In this document: positions 7,405 to 21,762 of the stretch, one piece after another
Position numbering within the stretch: position 1 is the stretch's first letter
How the letters are laid out: every line of letters begins with the position of its first letter
Assembly (NCBI GenBank): GCA_037013495.1
Contig: CM072811.1
Span: 10,545,190 to 10,609,189, forward strand
Direction: 5' to 3'
From: Hippophae tibetana
Lineage: Eukaryota; Streptophyta; Magnoliopsida; Rosales; Elaeagnaceae
DNA: 64,000 bases
Made by a program: the position numbers and the translations under genes
Notes under the pieces: model-generated
What the model was told of the DNA's origin: nothing
Database searches by the model: none
What the model saw: only the letters and a program-made list of their open reading frames with translations

Positions 7405-7429
7405 TAACAATTTAAAATTCAAATTGTTA
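7405..7429. other. Satellite hairpin 2, TAACAATTT-AAAATTC-AAATTGTTA (representative)
   Basis: A perfect 9-bp stem with a 7-base loop sits near the unit border in almost all units; distal units have a 6-base loop. The retrotransposon insertion point corresponds to 7 bp beyond this stem (equivalent to 7436 in the next unit). Confidence 0.6.
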
Positions 7430-10400
7430 AGACAAATAAACAACAAAGAAAATTTTAAAATAATGAAAAATATGAATTACAAAGATAAGATATAAAAAAT
7501 CAAAAACATCTCATTCTTTTTAATGTCGTTTAAGATTACAACTAAAATCTATAAAATAAGTCATCTTTTTATTCAATATATATAGGATTTACTATAACAA
7601 TTAATTGAAAACTACTTTCGTATTTTAATAAAAAATGTAACAATATCGAAATTTTCCAATCTTTGTATAATGAATTTGATTTCGCGTAGACTATACTCTC
7701 ACAAGGCAAACACTCAAATACAATAATCCGATTGGTTCAAATATTCATTCAAAGGTATAAAAGAATAGAGGTTTTGTATAGAAATGATCTAATAGTTTTG
7801 CATATGTTTAAAGATGAAAAAGACTAAAAATAGTGCATAATATTAATCTCGTGAAAGTAATCAAATTAAAGGATTTTATAAAGAAATAAAATATTATTTT
7901 TATCCAACGATTAAATTTATCGAATAAATTTGGAAGTAACTTTTTAGGGTTTAATAAAATGCGAAATGGGTTCATGGGGAAGTATTTCCTGTATTTTTCT
8001 TTTATATTTAGCCAATTCTCATAGGGATATTCGGTCATAGTAAAAAGTTTTTACTATTCATTTTTTTTTCTTTGTTTTATTTATATCTACTTTCTGTTTC
8101 AGAGATATATAGTTATTAATGAAAATGACCCATTTATAAATTCTACCTATATTAAATAATAAGGTGAGTAGTTAATTTGTGTTTTTTCTTTGTATTGGTT
8201 TTAGTAACCCCATATATGACTCTTTTTTAGTATTCATGAATGCATGAATACACAGACATATACTTTAAATTTCTACTTAACTTATTCAAGTCAAGTAGTA
8301 AAAATAAAAATTTAGCACTCTATTAGGTGTAATTCAATGGAGAGGCCAAAAGATATAATCTAACAATTTAAAATTCAAATTGTTAAGACAAATAAACAAC
8401 AAAGAAAATTTTAAAATAATGAAAAATATGAATTACAAAGATAAGATATAAAAAATCAAAAACATCTCATTCTTTTTAATGTCGTTTAAGATTACAACTA
8501 AAATCTATAAAATAAGTCATCTTTTTATTCAATATATATAGGATTTACTATAACAATTAATTGAAAACTACTTTCGTATTTTAATAAAAAATGTAACAAT
8601 ATCGAAATTTTCCAATCTTTGTATAATGAATTTGATTTCGCGTAGACTATACTCTCACGAGGCAAACACTCAAATACAATAATCCGATTGGTTCAAATAT
8701 TCATTCAAAGGTATAAAAGAATAGAGGTTTTGTATAGAAATGATCTAATAGTTTTGCATATGTTTAAAGATGAAAAAGACTAAAAATAGTGCATAATATT
8801 AATCTCGTGAAAGTAATCAAATTAAAGGATTTTATAAAGAAATAAAATATTATTTTTATCCAACGATTAAATTTATCGAATAAATTTGGAAGTAACTTTT
8901 TAGTGTTTAATAAAATGCGAAATGGGTTCATGGGGAAGTATTTCCTGTATTTTTCTTTTATATTTAGCCAATTCTCATAGGCATATTGGGTCATAGTAAA
9001 AAGTTTGTACTATTCATTTTTTTTCTTTGTTTTATTTATATCTACTTTTTGTTTTAGCGATATATAGTTATTAATGAAAATGACCCATTTATAAATTATA
9101 CCTATATTAAATAATAAGGTGAGTAGTTAATTTGTGTTTTTTCTTTGTATTGGTTTTAGTAACCCCATATATGACTCTTTTTTAGTATTCATGAATGCAT
9201 GAATACACAGACATATACTTTAAATTTCTACTTAACTTATTCAAGTCAAGTAGTAAAAATAAAAATTTAGCACTCTATTAGGTGTAATTCAATGGAGAGG
9301 CCTAGAGATATAATCTAACAATTTAAAATTCAAATTGTTAAGACAAATAAACAACAAAGAAAAGTTTAAAATAATGAAAAATAAGAATTACAAAGATAAG
9401 ATATAAAAAATCAAAAATATCTCATTCTTTTTAATGTCGTTTAAGATTACAACTAAAATCTATAAAATAAGTCATCTTTTTATTCAATATATATAGGATT
9501 TACTATAACAATTAATTGAAAACTATTTTCGTATTTTAATAAAAAAATGTAACAATATCGAAATTTTCCAATCTTTGTATAATGAATTTGAATTTGCTTA
9601 GACTATACTCTCACGAGGCACACACTCAAATACAATAATCCTATTGGTTCAAATATTCATTCAAAGGTATAAAAGAATAGAGCTTATGTATAGAAATGAT
9701 CTAATAGTTTTGCATATGTTTAAAGATGAAAAAGACTAAAAATAGTGCATAATATTAATTTCGTAAAAGTAATCAAATTAAAGGATTTTATATAGAAATA
9801 AAATATTATTTTTATCCAACGATTAAATTTATCGAATAAATTTTGAAGTACCTTTTTAGGGTTGAATAAAATGCGAAATGACTTCATGGGGAAGTATTTC
9901 CGGTATTTTTCTTTTATATTTAGCCAATTCTCATAGGCATATTGGGTCATAGTAAAAAGTTTGTACTATTCATTTTTTTTCTTCGTTTTATTTATATCTA
10001 CTTTTTGTTTTAGCGATATATAGTTATTAATGAAAATGACCCATTTATAAATTATACCTATATTAAATAATAAGGTGAGTAGTTAATTTGTGTTTTTTCT
10101 TTGTATTGGTTTAAGTAACCCCATATATGACTCTTTTTTAGAATTCATGAATGCACGAATACACAGACATATACTTTAAATTTCTACTTAACTTATTGAA
10201 GTCAAGTAATAAAAATAAAAATTTAACACTCTATTAGGTGTAATTCAATGCAGAGCCCTATAGAGATAATCTAACAATTTAAAATTCAAATTGTTAAGAC
10301 AAATAAACAACAAAGAAAATTTTAAAATAATGAAAAATATGAATTACAAATTTAAGATATAAACAATCAAAAACATCTCATTCTTTTTAATGTCGTTTAA

Positions 10401-13167
10401 GATTACAACTAAAATCTATAATTTATGTTATCTTATTGTTCCAAATATTTAGGATTTACTATAACAATTAATTGAAAACTACTTTCGTATTTTAATAAAA
10501 AATGTAACAATATCGAAATTTTCCAATCTTTGTATAATGAATTTGATTTCGCGTAGACTATACTCTCACGAGGCAAACACTCAAATACAATAATCCGATT
10601 GGTTCAAATATTCATTCAAAGGTATAAAAGAATAGAGGTTTTGTATAGAAATGATCTAATAGTTTTGCATATGTTTAAAGATGAAAAAAGACTAAAAATA
10701 GTACATAATATTAATCTCGTGAAAGTAATCAAATTAAAGGATTTTATAAAGAAATAAAATAATATTTTTATCCAACGATTAAATTTATCGAATAAATTTG
10801 GAAGTAACTTTTTAGGGTTGAATAAAATGCGAAATGACTTCATGGGGAAGTATTTCCTGTATTTTTCTTTTATATTTAGCCAATTCTCATAGGCATATTG
10901 GGTCATAGTAAAAAGTTTGTACTATTCATTTTTTTTCTTTGTTTTATTTATATCTACTTTTTGTTTTAGCGATATATAGTTATTAATGAAAATGACCCAT
11001 TTATAAATTATACCTATATTAAATAATAAGGTGAGTAGTTAATTTGTGTTTTTTCTTTGTATTGGTTTTAGTAACCCCATATATGACTCTTTTTTAGTAT
11101 TCATGAATGCATGAATACATAGACATATACTTTAAATTTCTACTTAACTTATTCAAGTCAAGTAGTAAAAATAAAAATTTAGCACTCTATTAGGTGTAAT
11201 TCAATGGAGAGGCCTAGAGATATAATCTAACAATTTAAAATTCAAATTGTTAAGACAAATAAACAACAAAGAAAATTTTAAAATAATGAAAAATATGAAT
11301 TACAAAGATAAGATATAAAAAATCAAAAACATCTCATTCTTTTTAATGTCGTTTAAGATTACAACTAAAATCTATAAAATAAGTCATCTTTTTATTCAAT
11401 ATATATAGGATTTACTATAACAATTAATTGAAAACTATTTTCGTATTTTAATAAAAAAATGTAACAATATCGAAATTTTCCAATCTTTGTATAATGAATT
11501 TGAATTCGCTTAGACTATACTCTCACGAGGCACACACTCAAATACAATAATCCTATTGGTTCAAATATTCATTCAAAGGTATAAAAGAATTGAGCTTATG
11601 TATAGAAATGATCTAATAGTTTTGCATATGTTTAAAGATGAAAAAGACTAAAAATAGTGCATAATATTAATTTCGTAAAAGTAATCAAATTAAAGGATTT
11701 TATAAAGAAATAAAATATTATTTTTATCCAACGATTAAATTTATCGAATAAATTTGGAAGTAACTTTTTAGGGTTTAATAAAATGCGAAATGGCTTCATG
11801 GGGAAGTATTTCCTGTATTTTTCTTTTATATTTAGCCAATTCTCATAGGGATATTGGGTCATAGTAAAAAGTTTTTACTATTCATTTTTTTTTTGTTTTA
11901 TTTATATCTACTTTCTGTTTTAGAGATATATAGTTATTAATGAAAATGACCCATTTATAAATTATACCTATATTAAATAATAAGGTGAGTAGTTAATTTG
12001 TGTTTTTTCTTTGTATTGGTTTTAGTAACCTCATATATGACTCTTTTTTAGTATTCATGAATGCATGAATACACAGACATATACTTTAAATTTCTACTTA
12101 ACTTATTCAAGTCAAGTAGAAAAAATAAAAATTTAGCACTCTATTAGGTGTAATTCAATGGAGAGGCCTAGAGATATAATCTAACAATTTAAAATTCAAA
12201 TTGTTAAGACAAATAAACAACAAAGAAAATTTTAAAATAATGAAAAATATGAATTACAAAGATAAGATATAAAAAATCAAAAACATCTCATTCTTTTTAA
12301 TGTCGTTTAAGATTACAACTAAAATCTATAAAATAAGTCATCTTTTTATTCAATATATATAGGATTTACTATAACAATTAATTGAAAACTACTTTCGTAT
12401 TTTAATAAAAAATGTAACAATATCGAAATTTTCCAATCTTTGTATAATGAATTTGATTTCGCGTAGACTATACTCTCACGAGGCAAACACTCAAATACAA
12501 TAATCCGATTGGTTCAAATATTCATTCAAAGGTATAAAAGAATAGAGGTTTTGTATAGAAATGATCTAATAGTTTTGCATATGTTTAAAGATGAAAAAGA
12601 CGAAAAATAGTGCATAATATTAATCTCGTGAAAGTAATCAAATTAAAGGATTTTATAAAGAAATAAAATATTATTTTTATCCAACGATTAAATTTATCGA
12701 ATAAATTTGGAAGTAACTTTTTAGGGTTTAATAAAATGCGAAATGGCTTCATGGGGAAGTATTTCCTGTATTTTTCTTTTATATTTAGCCAATTCTCATA
12801 GGCATATTGGGTCATAGTAAAAAGTTTGTACTATTCATTTTTTTTCTTTGTTTTATTTATATCTACTTTTTGTTTTAGCGATATATAGTTATTAATGAAA
12901 ATGACACATTTATAAATTATACCTATATTAAATAATAAGGTGAGTAGTTAATTTGTGTTTTTTCTTTGTATTGGTTTTAGTAACCCCATATATGACTCTT
13001 TTTTAGTATTCATGAATGCATGAATACACAGACATATACTTTAAATTTCTACTTAACTTATTCAAGTCAAGTAGTAAAAATAAAAATTTAGCACTCTATT
13101 AGGTGTAATTCAATGGAGAGGCCTAGAGATATAATCTAACAATTTAAAATTCAAATTGTTAAGAAAA

Positions 13168-16100
13168 ATAAACAACAAAGAAAATTTTAAAATAATGAAA
13201 AATATGAATTACAATGATAAGATATAAAAAATCAAAAACATCTCATTCTTTTTAATGTCGTTTAAGATTACAACTAAAATCTATAAAATAAGTCATCTTT
13301 TTATTCAATATATATAGGATTTACTATAACAATTAATTGAAAACTACTTTCGTATTTTAATAAAAAATGTAACAATATCGAAATTTTCCAATCTTTGTAT
13401 AATGAATTTGATTTCGCGTAGACTATACTCTCACGAGGCAAACACTCAAATACAATAATCCGATTGGTTCAAATATTCATTCAAAGGTATAAAAGAATAG
13501 AGGTTTTGTAAAGAAATGATGTAATAGTTTTGCATATGTTTAAAAATGATAAAGACTAAAAATAGTGAATAATATTAATCTCGTGAAAGTAATCAAATTA
13601 AAGGATTTTATAAAGAAATAAAATATTATTTTTATCCAACGATTAAATTTATCGAATAAATTTGGAAGTAACTTTTTAGGGTTGAATAAAATGCGAAATG
13701 ACTTCATGGGGAAGTATTTCCTGTATTTTTCTTTTATATTTAGCCAATTCTCATAGGCATATTGGGTCATAGTAAAAAGTTTGTACTATTCATTTTTTTT
13801 CTTTGTTTTATTTATATCTACTTTTTGTTTTAGCGATATATAGTTATTAATGAAAATGACCCATTTATAAATTATACCTATATTAAATAATAAGGTGAGT
13901 AGTTAATTTGTGTTTTTTCTTTGTATTGGTTTTAGTAACCCCATATATGACTCTTTTTTAGTATTCATGAATGCATGAATACACAGACATATACTTTAAA
14001 TTTCTACTTAACTTATTCAAGTCAAGTAGTAAAAATAAAAATTTAGCACTCTATTAGGTGTAATTCAATGGAGAGGCCTAGAGATATAATCTAACAATTT
14101 AAAATTCAAATTGTTAAGACAAATAAACAAGAAAGAAAATTTTAAAATAATGAAAAATATGAATTACAAATTTAAGATATAAACAATCAAAAACATCTCA
14201 TTCTTTTTAATGTCGTTTAAGATTACAACTAAAATCTATAATTTAAGTTATCTTATTGTTCCAAATATTTAGGATTTACAATAACAATTAATTGAAAACT
14301 ACTTTCGTATTTTAATAAAAAATGTAACAATATCGAAATTTTCCAATCTTTGTATAATGAATTTGAATTCGCTTAGACTATACTCTCACCAGGCAAACAC
14401 TCAAATACCATAATCCTATTGGTTCAAATATTCATTCAAAGGTATAAAAGAATAGAGCTATTGTAAAGAAATGATGTAATAGTTTTGCATATGTTTAAAA
14501 ATGATAAAGACTAAAAATAGTGAATAATATTAATCTCGTGAAAGTAATCAAATTAAAGGATTTTATAAAGAAATAAAATATTATTTTTATCCAACGATTA
14601 AATTTATCGAATAAATTTGGAAGTAACTTTTTAGGGTTTAATAAAATGCGAAATGACTTCATGGGGAAGTATTTCCTGTATTTTTCTTTTATATTTAGCC
14701 AATTCTCATAGGCATATTGGGTCATAGTAAAAAGTTTGTACTATTCATTTTTTTTCTTTGTTTTATTTATATCTACTTTTTGTTTTAGCGATATATAGTT
14801 ATTAATGAAAATGACACATTTATAAATTATACCTATATTAAATAATAAGGTGAGTAGTTAATTTGTGTTTTTTCTTTGTATTGGTTTTAGTAACCCCATA
14901 TATGACTCTTTTTTAGTATTCATGAATGCATGAATACACAGACATATACTTTAAATTTCTACTTAACTTATTCAAGTCAAGTAGTAAAAATAAAAATTTA
15001 GCACTCTATTAGGTGTAATTCAATGGAGAGGCCTAGAGATATAATCTAACAATTTAAAATTCAAATTGTTAAGAAAAATAAACAACAAAGAAAATTTTAA
15101 AATAATGAAAAATATGAATTACAATGATAAGATATAAAAAATCAAAAACATCTCATTCTTTTTAATGTCGTTTAAGATTACAACTAAAATCTATAAAATA
15201 AGTCATCTTTTTATTCAATATATATAGGATTTACTATAACAATTAATTGAAAACTACTTTCGTATTTTAATAAAAAATGTAACAATATCGAAATTTTCCA
15301 ATCTTTGTATAATGAATTTGATTTCGCGTAGACTATACTCTCACGAGGCAAACACTCAAATACAATAATCCGATTGGTTCAAATATTCATTCAAAGGTAT
15401 AAAAGAATAGAGGTTTTGTAAAGAAATGATGTAATAGTTTTGCATATGTTTAAAAATGATAAAGACTAAAAATAGTGAATAATATTAATCTCGTGAAAGT
15501 AATCAAATTAAAGGATTTTATAAAGAAATAAAATATTATTTTTATCCAACGATTAAATTTATCGAATAAATTTGGAAGTAACTTTTTAGGGTTGAATAAA
15601 ATGCGAAATGACTTCATGGGGAAGTATTTCCTGTATTTTTCTTTTATATTTAGCCAATTCTCATAGGCATATTGGGTCATAGTAAAAAGTTTGTACTATT
15701 CATTTTTTTTCTTTGTTTTATTTATATCTACTTTTTGTTTTAGCGATATATAGTTATTAATGAAAATGACCCATTTATAAATTATACCTATATTAAATAA
15801 TAAGGTGAGTAGTTAATTTGTGTTTTTTCTTTGTATTGGTTTTAGTAACCCCATATATGACTCTTTTTTAGTATTCATGAATGCATGAATACACAGACAT
15901 ATACTTTAAATTTCTACTTAACTTATTCAAGTCAAGTAGTAAAAATAAAAATTTAGCACTCTATTAGGTGTAATTCAATGGAGAGGCCTAGAGATATAAT
16001 CTAACAATTTAAAATTCAAATTGTTAAGACAAATAAACAAGAAAGAAAATTTTAAAATAATGAAAAATATGAATTACAAATTTAAGATATAAACAATCAA

Positions 16101-18897
16101 AAACATCTCATTCTTTTTAATGTCGTTTAAGATTACAACTAAAATCTATAATTTAAGTTATCTTATTGTTCCAAATATTTAGGATTTACTATAACAATTA
16201 ATTGAAAACTACTTTCGTATTTTAATAAAAAATGTAACAATATCGAAATTTTCCAATCTTTGTATAATGAATTTGAATTCGCTTAGACTATACTCTCACC
16301 AGGCAAACACTCAAATACCATAATCCTATTGGTTCAAATATTCATTCAAAGGTATAAAAGAATAGAGCTTTTGTAAAGAAATGATGTAATAGTTTTGCAT
16401 ATGTTTAAAAATGATAAAGACTAAAAATAGTGAATAATATTAATCTCGTGAAAGTAATCAAATTAAAGGATTTTATAAAGAAATAAAATATTATTTTTAT
16501 CCAACGATTAAATTTATCGAATAAATTTGGAAGTAACTTTTTAGGGTTTAATAAAATGCGAAATGACTTCATGGGGAAGTATTTCCTGTATTTTTCTTTT
16601 ATATTTAGCCAATTCTCATAGGCATATTGGGTCATAGTAAAAAGTTTGTACTATTCATTTTTTTTCTTTGTTTTATTTATATCTACTTTTTGTTTTAGCG
16701 ATATATAGTTATTAATGAAAATGACACATTTATAAATTATACCTATATTAAATAATAAGGTGAGTAGTTAATTTGTGTTTTTTCTTTGTATTGGTTTTAG
16801 TAACCCCATATATGACTCTTTTTTAGTATTCATGAATGCATGAATACACAGACATATACTTTAAATTTCTACTTAACTTATTCAAGTCAAGTAGTAAAAA
16901 TAAAAATTTAGCACTCTATTAGGTGTAATTCAATGGAGAGGCCTAGAGATATAATCTAACAATTTAAAATTCAAATTGTTAAGAAAAATAAACAACAAAG
17001 AAAATTTTAAAATAATGAAAAATATGAATTACAATGATAAGATATAAAAAATCAAAAACATCTCATTCTTTTTAATGTCGTTTAAGATTACAACTAAAAT
17101 CTATAAAATAAGTCATCTTTTTATTCAATATATATAGGATTTACTATAACAATTAATTGAAAACTACTTTCGTATTTTAATAAAAAATGTAACAATATCG
17201 AAATTTTCCAATCTTTGTATAATGAATTTGATTTCGCGTAGACTATACTCTCACGAGGCAAACACTCAAATACAATAATCCGATTGGTTCAAATATTCAT
17301 TCAAAGGTATAAAAGAATAGAGGTTTTGTAAAGAAATGATGTAATAGTTTTGCATATGTTTAAAAATGATAAAGACTAAAAATAGTGAATAATATTAATC
17401 TCGTGAAAGTAATCAAATTAAAGGATTTTATAAAGAAATAAAATATTATTTTTATCCAACGATTAAATTTATCGAATAAATTTGGAAGTAACTTTTTAGG
17501 GTTGAATAAAATGCGAAATGACTTCATGGGGAAGTATTTCCTGTATTTTTCTTTTATATTTAGCCAATTCTCATAGGCATATTGGGTCATAGTAAAAAGT
17601 TTGTACTATTCATTTTTTTTCTTTGTTTTATTTATATCTACTTTTTGTTTTAGCGATATATAGTTATTAATGAAAATGACCCATTTATAAATTATACCTA
17701 TATTAAATAATAAGGTGAGTAGTTAATTTGTGTTTTTTCTTTGTATTGGTTTTAGTAACCCCATATATGACTCTTTTTTAGTATTCATGAATGCATGAAT
17801 ACACAGACATATACTTTAAATTTCTACTTAACTTATTCAAGTCAAGTAGTAAAAATAAAAATTTAGCACTCTATTAGGTGTAATTCAATGGAGAGGCCTA
17901 GAGATATAATCTAACAATTTAAAATTCAAATTGTTAAGACAAATAAACAAGAAAGAAAATTTTAAAATAATGAAAAATATGAATTACAAATTTAAGATAT
18001 AAACAATCAAAAACATCTCATTCTTTTTAATGTCGTTTAAGATTACAACTAAAATCTATAATTTAAGTTATCTTATTGTTCCAAATATTTAGGATTTACT
18101 ATAACAATTAATTGAAAACTACTTTCGTATTTTAATAAAAAATGTAACAATATCGAAATTTTCCAATCTTTGTATAATGAATTTGAATTCGCTTAGACTA
18201 TACTCTCACCAGGCAAACACTCAAATACCATAATCCTATTGGTTCAAATATTCATTCAAAGGTATAAAAGAATAGAGCTTTTGTAAAGAAATGATGTAAT
18301 AGTTTTGCATATGTTTAAAAATGATAAAGACTAAAAATAGTGAATAATATTAATCTCGTGAAAGTAATCAAATTAAAGGATTTTATAAAGAAATAAAATA
18401 TTATTTTTATCCAACGATTAAATTTATCGAATAAATTTGGAAGTAACTTTTTAGGGTTGAATAAAATGCGAAATGACTTCATGGGGAAGTATTTCCTGTA
18501 TTTTTCTTTTATATTTAGCCAATTCTCATAGGCATATTGGGTCATAGTAAAAAGTTTGTACTATTCATTTTTTTTCTTTGTTTTATTTATATCTACTTTT
18601 TGTTTTAGCGATATATAGTTATTAATGAAAATGACCCATTTATAAATTATACCTATATTAAATAATAAGGTGAGTAGTTAATTTGTGTTTTTTCTTTGTA
18701 TTGGTTTTAGTAACCCCATATATGACTGTTTTTTAGTATTCATGAATGCATGAATACACAGACATATACTTTAAATTTCTACTTAACTTATTCAAGTCAA
18801 GTAGTAAAAATAAAAATTTAGCACTCTATTAGGTGTAATTCAATGGAGAGGCCTAGAGATATAATCTAACAATTTAAAATTCAAATTGTTAAGACAA
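13168..18897. repeat. Dimeric higher-order repeat, three copies of 1910 bp
   Basis: Units 8-13 alternate strictly between two types. Type A has GAATTACAATGATAAG and TATATATAGGATTTAC; type B has GAATTACAAATTTAAG, AAACAATC and TTATTGTTCCAAATATTTAGG. The three A+B blocks start at 13168, 15078 and 16988, each exactly 1910 bp. They differ at only a handful of bases by eye, for example GAGCTATTG versus GAGCTTTTG and GGGTTTAAT versus GGGTTGAAT. This is a recent local amplification. Confidence 0.88.
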
Positions 18898-21762
18898 ATA
18901 AACAACAAAGAAAATTTTAAAATAATGAAAAATATGAATTACAAAGATAAGATATAAAAAATAAAAAACATCTCATTCTTTTTAATGTCGTTTAAGATTA
19001 CAACTAAAATCTATAAAATAAGTCATCTTTTTATTCAATATATATAGGATTTACTATAACAATTAATTGAAAACTACTTTCGTATTTTAATAAAAAATGT
19101 AACAATATCGAAATTTTCCAATCTTTGTATAATGAATTTGATTTCGCGTAGACTATACTCTCACGAGGCAAACACTCAAATACAATAATCCGATTGGTTC
19201 AAATATTCATTCAAAGGTATAAAAGAATAGAGGTTTTGTATAAAAATGATCTAATAGTTTTGCATATGTTTAAAGATGAAAAAGACTAAAAATAGTGCAT
19301 AATATTAATCTCGTGAAAGTAATCAAATTAAAGGATTTTATAAAGAAATAAAATATTATTTTTATCCAACGATTAAATTTATCGAATAAATTTGGAAGTA
19401 ACTTTTTAGGGTTGAATAAAATGCGAAATGACTTCATGGGGAAGTATTTCCTGTATTTTTCTTTTATATTTAGCCAATTCTCATAGGCATATTGGGTCAT
19501 AGTAAAAAGTTTGTACTATTCATTTTTTTTCTTTGTTTTATTTATATCTACTTTTTGTTTTAGCGATATATAGTTATTAATGAAAATGACCCATTTATAA
19601 ATTATACCTATATTAAAAAATAAGGTGAGTAGTTAATTTGTGTTTTTTCTTTGTATTGGTTTTAGTAACCCCATATATGACTCTTTTTTAGTATTCATGA
19701 ATGCTTGAATACACAGACATATACTTTAAATTTCTACTTAACTTATTCAAGTCAAGTAGTAAAAATAAAAATTTAGCACTTTATTAGGTGTAATTCAATG
19801 GAGAGGCCTAGAGATATAATCTAACAATTTAAAATTCAAATTGTTAAGACAAATAAACAACAAAGAAAATTTTAAAATAATGAAAAATATGAATTACAAA
19901 GATAAGATATAAAAAATCAAAAACATCTCATTCTTTTTAATGCCGTTTAAGATTACAACTAAAATCTATAAATAAGTCATCTTTTTATTCAATATATATA
20001 GGATTTACTATAACAATTAATTGAAAACTACTTTCGTATTTTAATAAAAAATGTAACAATATCGAAATTTTCCAATCTTTGTATAATGAATTTGAATTCG
20101 CGTAGACTATACTCTCACGAGGCAAACACTCAAATACAATAATCCTATTGGTTCAAATATTCATTCAAAGGTATAAAAGAATAGAGCTTTTGTATAGAAA
20201 TGATCTAATAGTTTTGCATATGTTTAAAGATGAAAAAGACTAAAAATAGTGCATAATATTAATCTCGTGAAAGTAATCAAATTAAAGGATTTTATAAAGA
20301 AATAAAATATTATTTTTATCCAACGATTAAATTTATCGAATAAATTTGGAAGTAACTTTTTAGGGTTGAATAAAATGCGAAATGACTTCATGGGGAAGTA
20401 TTTCCTGTATTTTTCTTTTATATTTAGCCAATTCTCATAGGCATATTGGGTCATAGTAAAAAGTTTGTACTATTCATTTTTTTTCTTTGTTTTATTTATA
20501 TCTACTTTTTGTTTTAGCGATATATAGTTATTAATGATAATGACCCATTTATAAATTATACCTATATTAAATAATAAGGTGAGTAGTTAATTTGTGTTTT
20601 TTCTTTGTATTTGTTTAAGTAACCACATATATGACTCTTTTTTAGAATTCATGAATGCATGAATACACAGACATATACTTTAAATTTCTACTTAACTTAT
20701 TCAAGTCAAGTAATAAAAATTAAAATTTAACACTCTATTAGGTGTAATTCAATGCAGAGGCCTAGAGGGATAATCGAACAATTTAAAATTCAAATTGTTA
20801 AGACAAATAAACAACAAAGAAAATTTTAAAAAAATGAAAAATATGAATTACAAATTTAAAATATAAACATTCAAAAACATCTCATTCTTTTTAATGTCGT
20901 TTAAGATTACAACTAAAATCTATAATTTAAGTTATCTTATTGTTCCAAATATTTAGGATTTACTATAACAATTAATTGAAAACTACTTTCGTATTTTAAT
21001 AAAAAATGTAACAATATCGAAATTTTCCAATCTTTTTATAATGAAATTGAATTCGCTTAGACTATACTCTCACGAGGCAAACACTCAAATACAATAATCC
21101 TATTTGTTCAAATATTCATTCAAAGGTATAAAAGAATAGAGCTTTTGTATAGAAATGATCTAATAGTTTTGCATATGTTTAAAGATGAAAAAGAATAAAA
21201 ATAGTGCATAATATTAATCTCTTGAAAGTAATCAAATTAAAGGATTTTATAAAGAAATAAAATATTATTTTTATCCAACGATTAAATTTAACGAATAAAT
21301 TTGGAAGTATGTTTTTAGGGTTGAATAAAATGCGAAATGACTTCAAGGGGAAGTATTTCCTGTATTTTTCTTTTTATATTTAGCCAATTCTCATAGGCAT
21401 ATTGGGTCATAGTAAAAAGTTTGTACTATTCATTTTTTTTCTTTGTTTTATTTATATCTACTTTTTGTTCTAGCGATATATAGTTATTAATGAAAATGAC
21501 CCATTTATAAATTCTACCTATATTAAATAATAAGGTGAGTAGTTAATTTGTGTTTTTTCTTTGTATTGGTTTAAGTAACCCCATATATGACTCTTTTTTA
21601 GAATTCATGAATGCATGAATACACAGACATATACTTTAAATTTCTACTTAACTTATTCAAGTCAAGTAATAAAAATAAAAATTTAGGACTCTATTAGGTG
21701 TAATTCAATGCAGAGGCCTAGAGAGATAATCTAACAATTTAAAATTCAAATTGTTAAGACAA

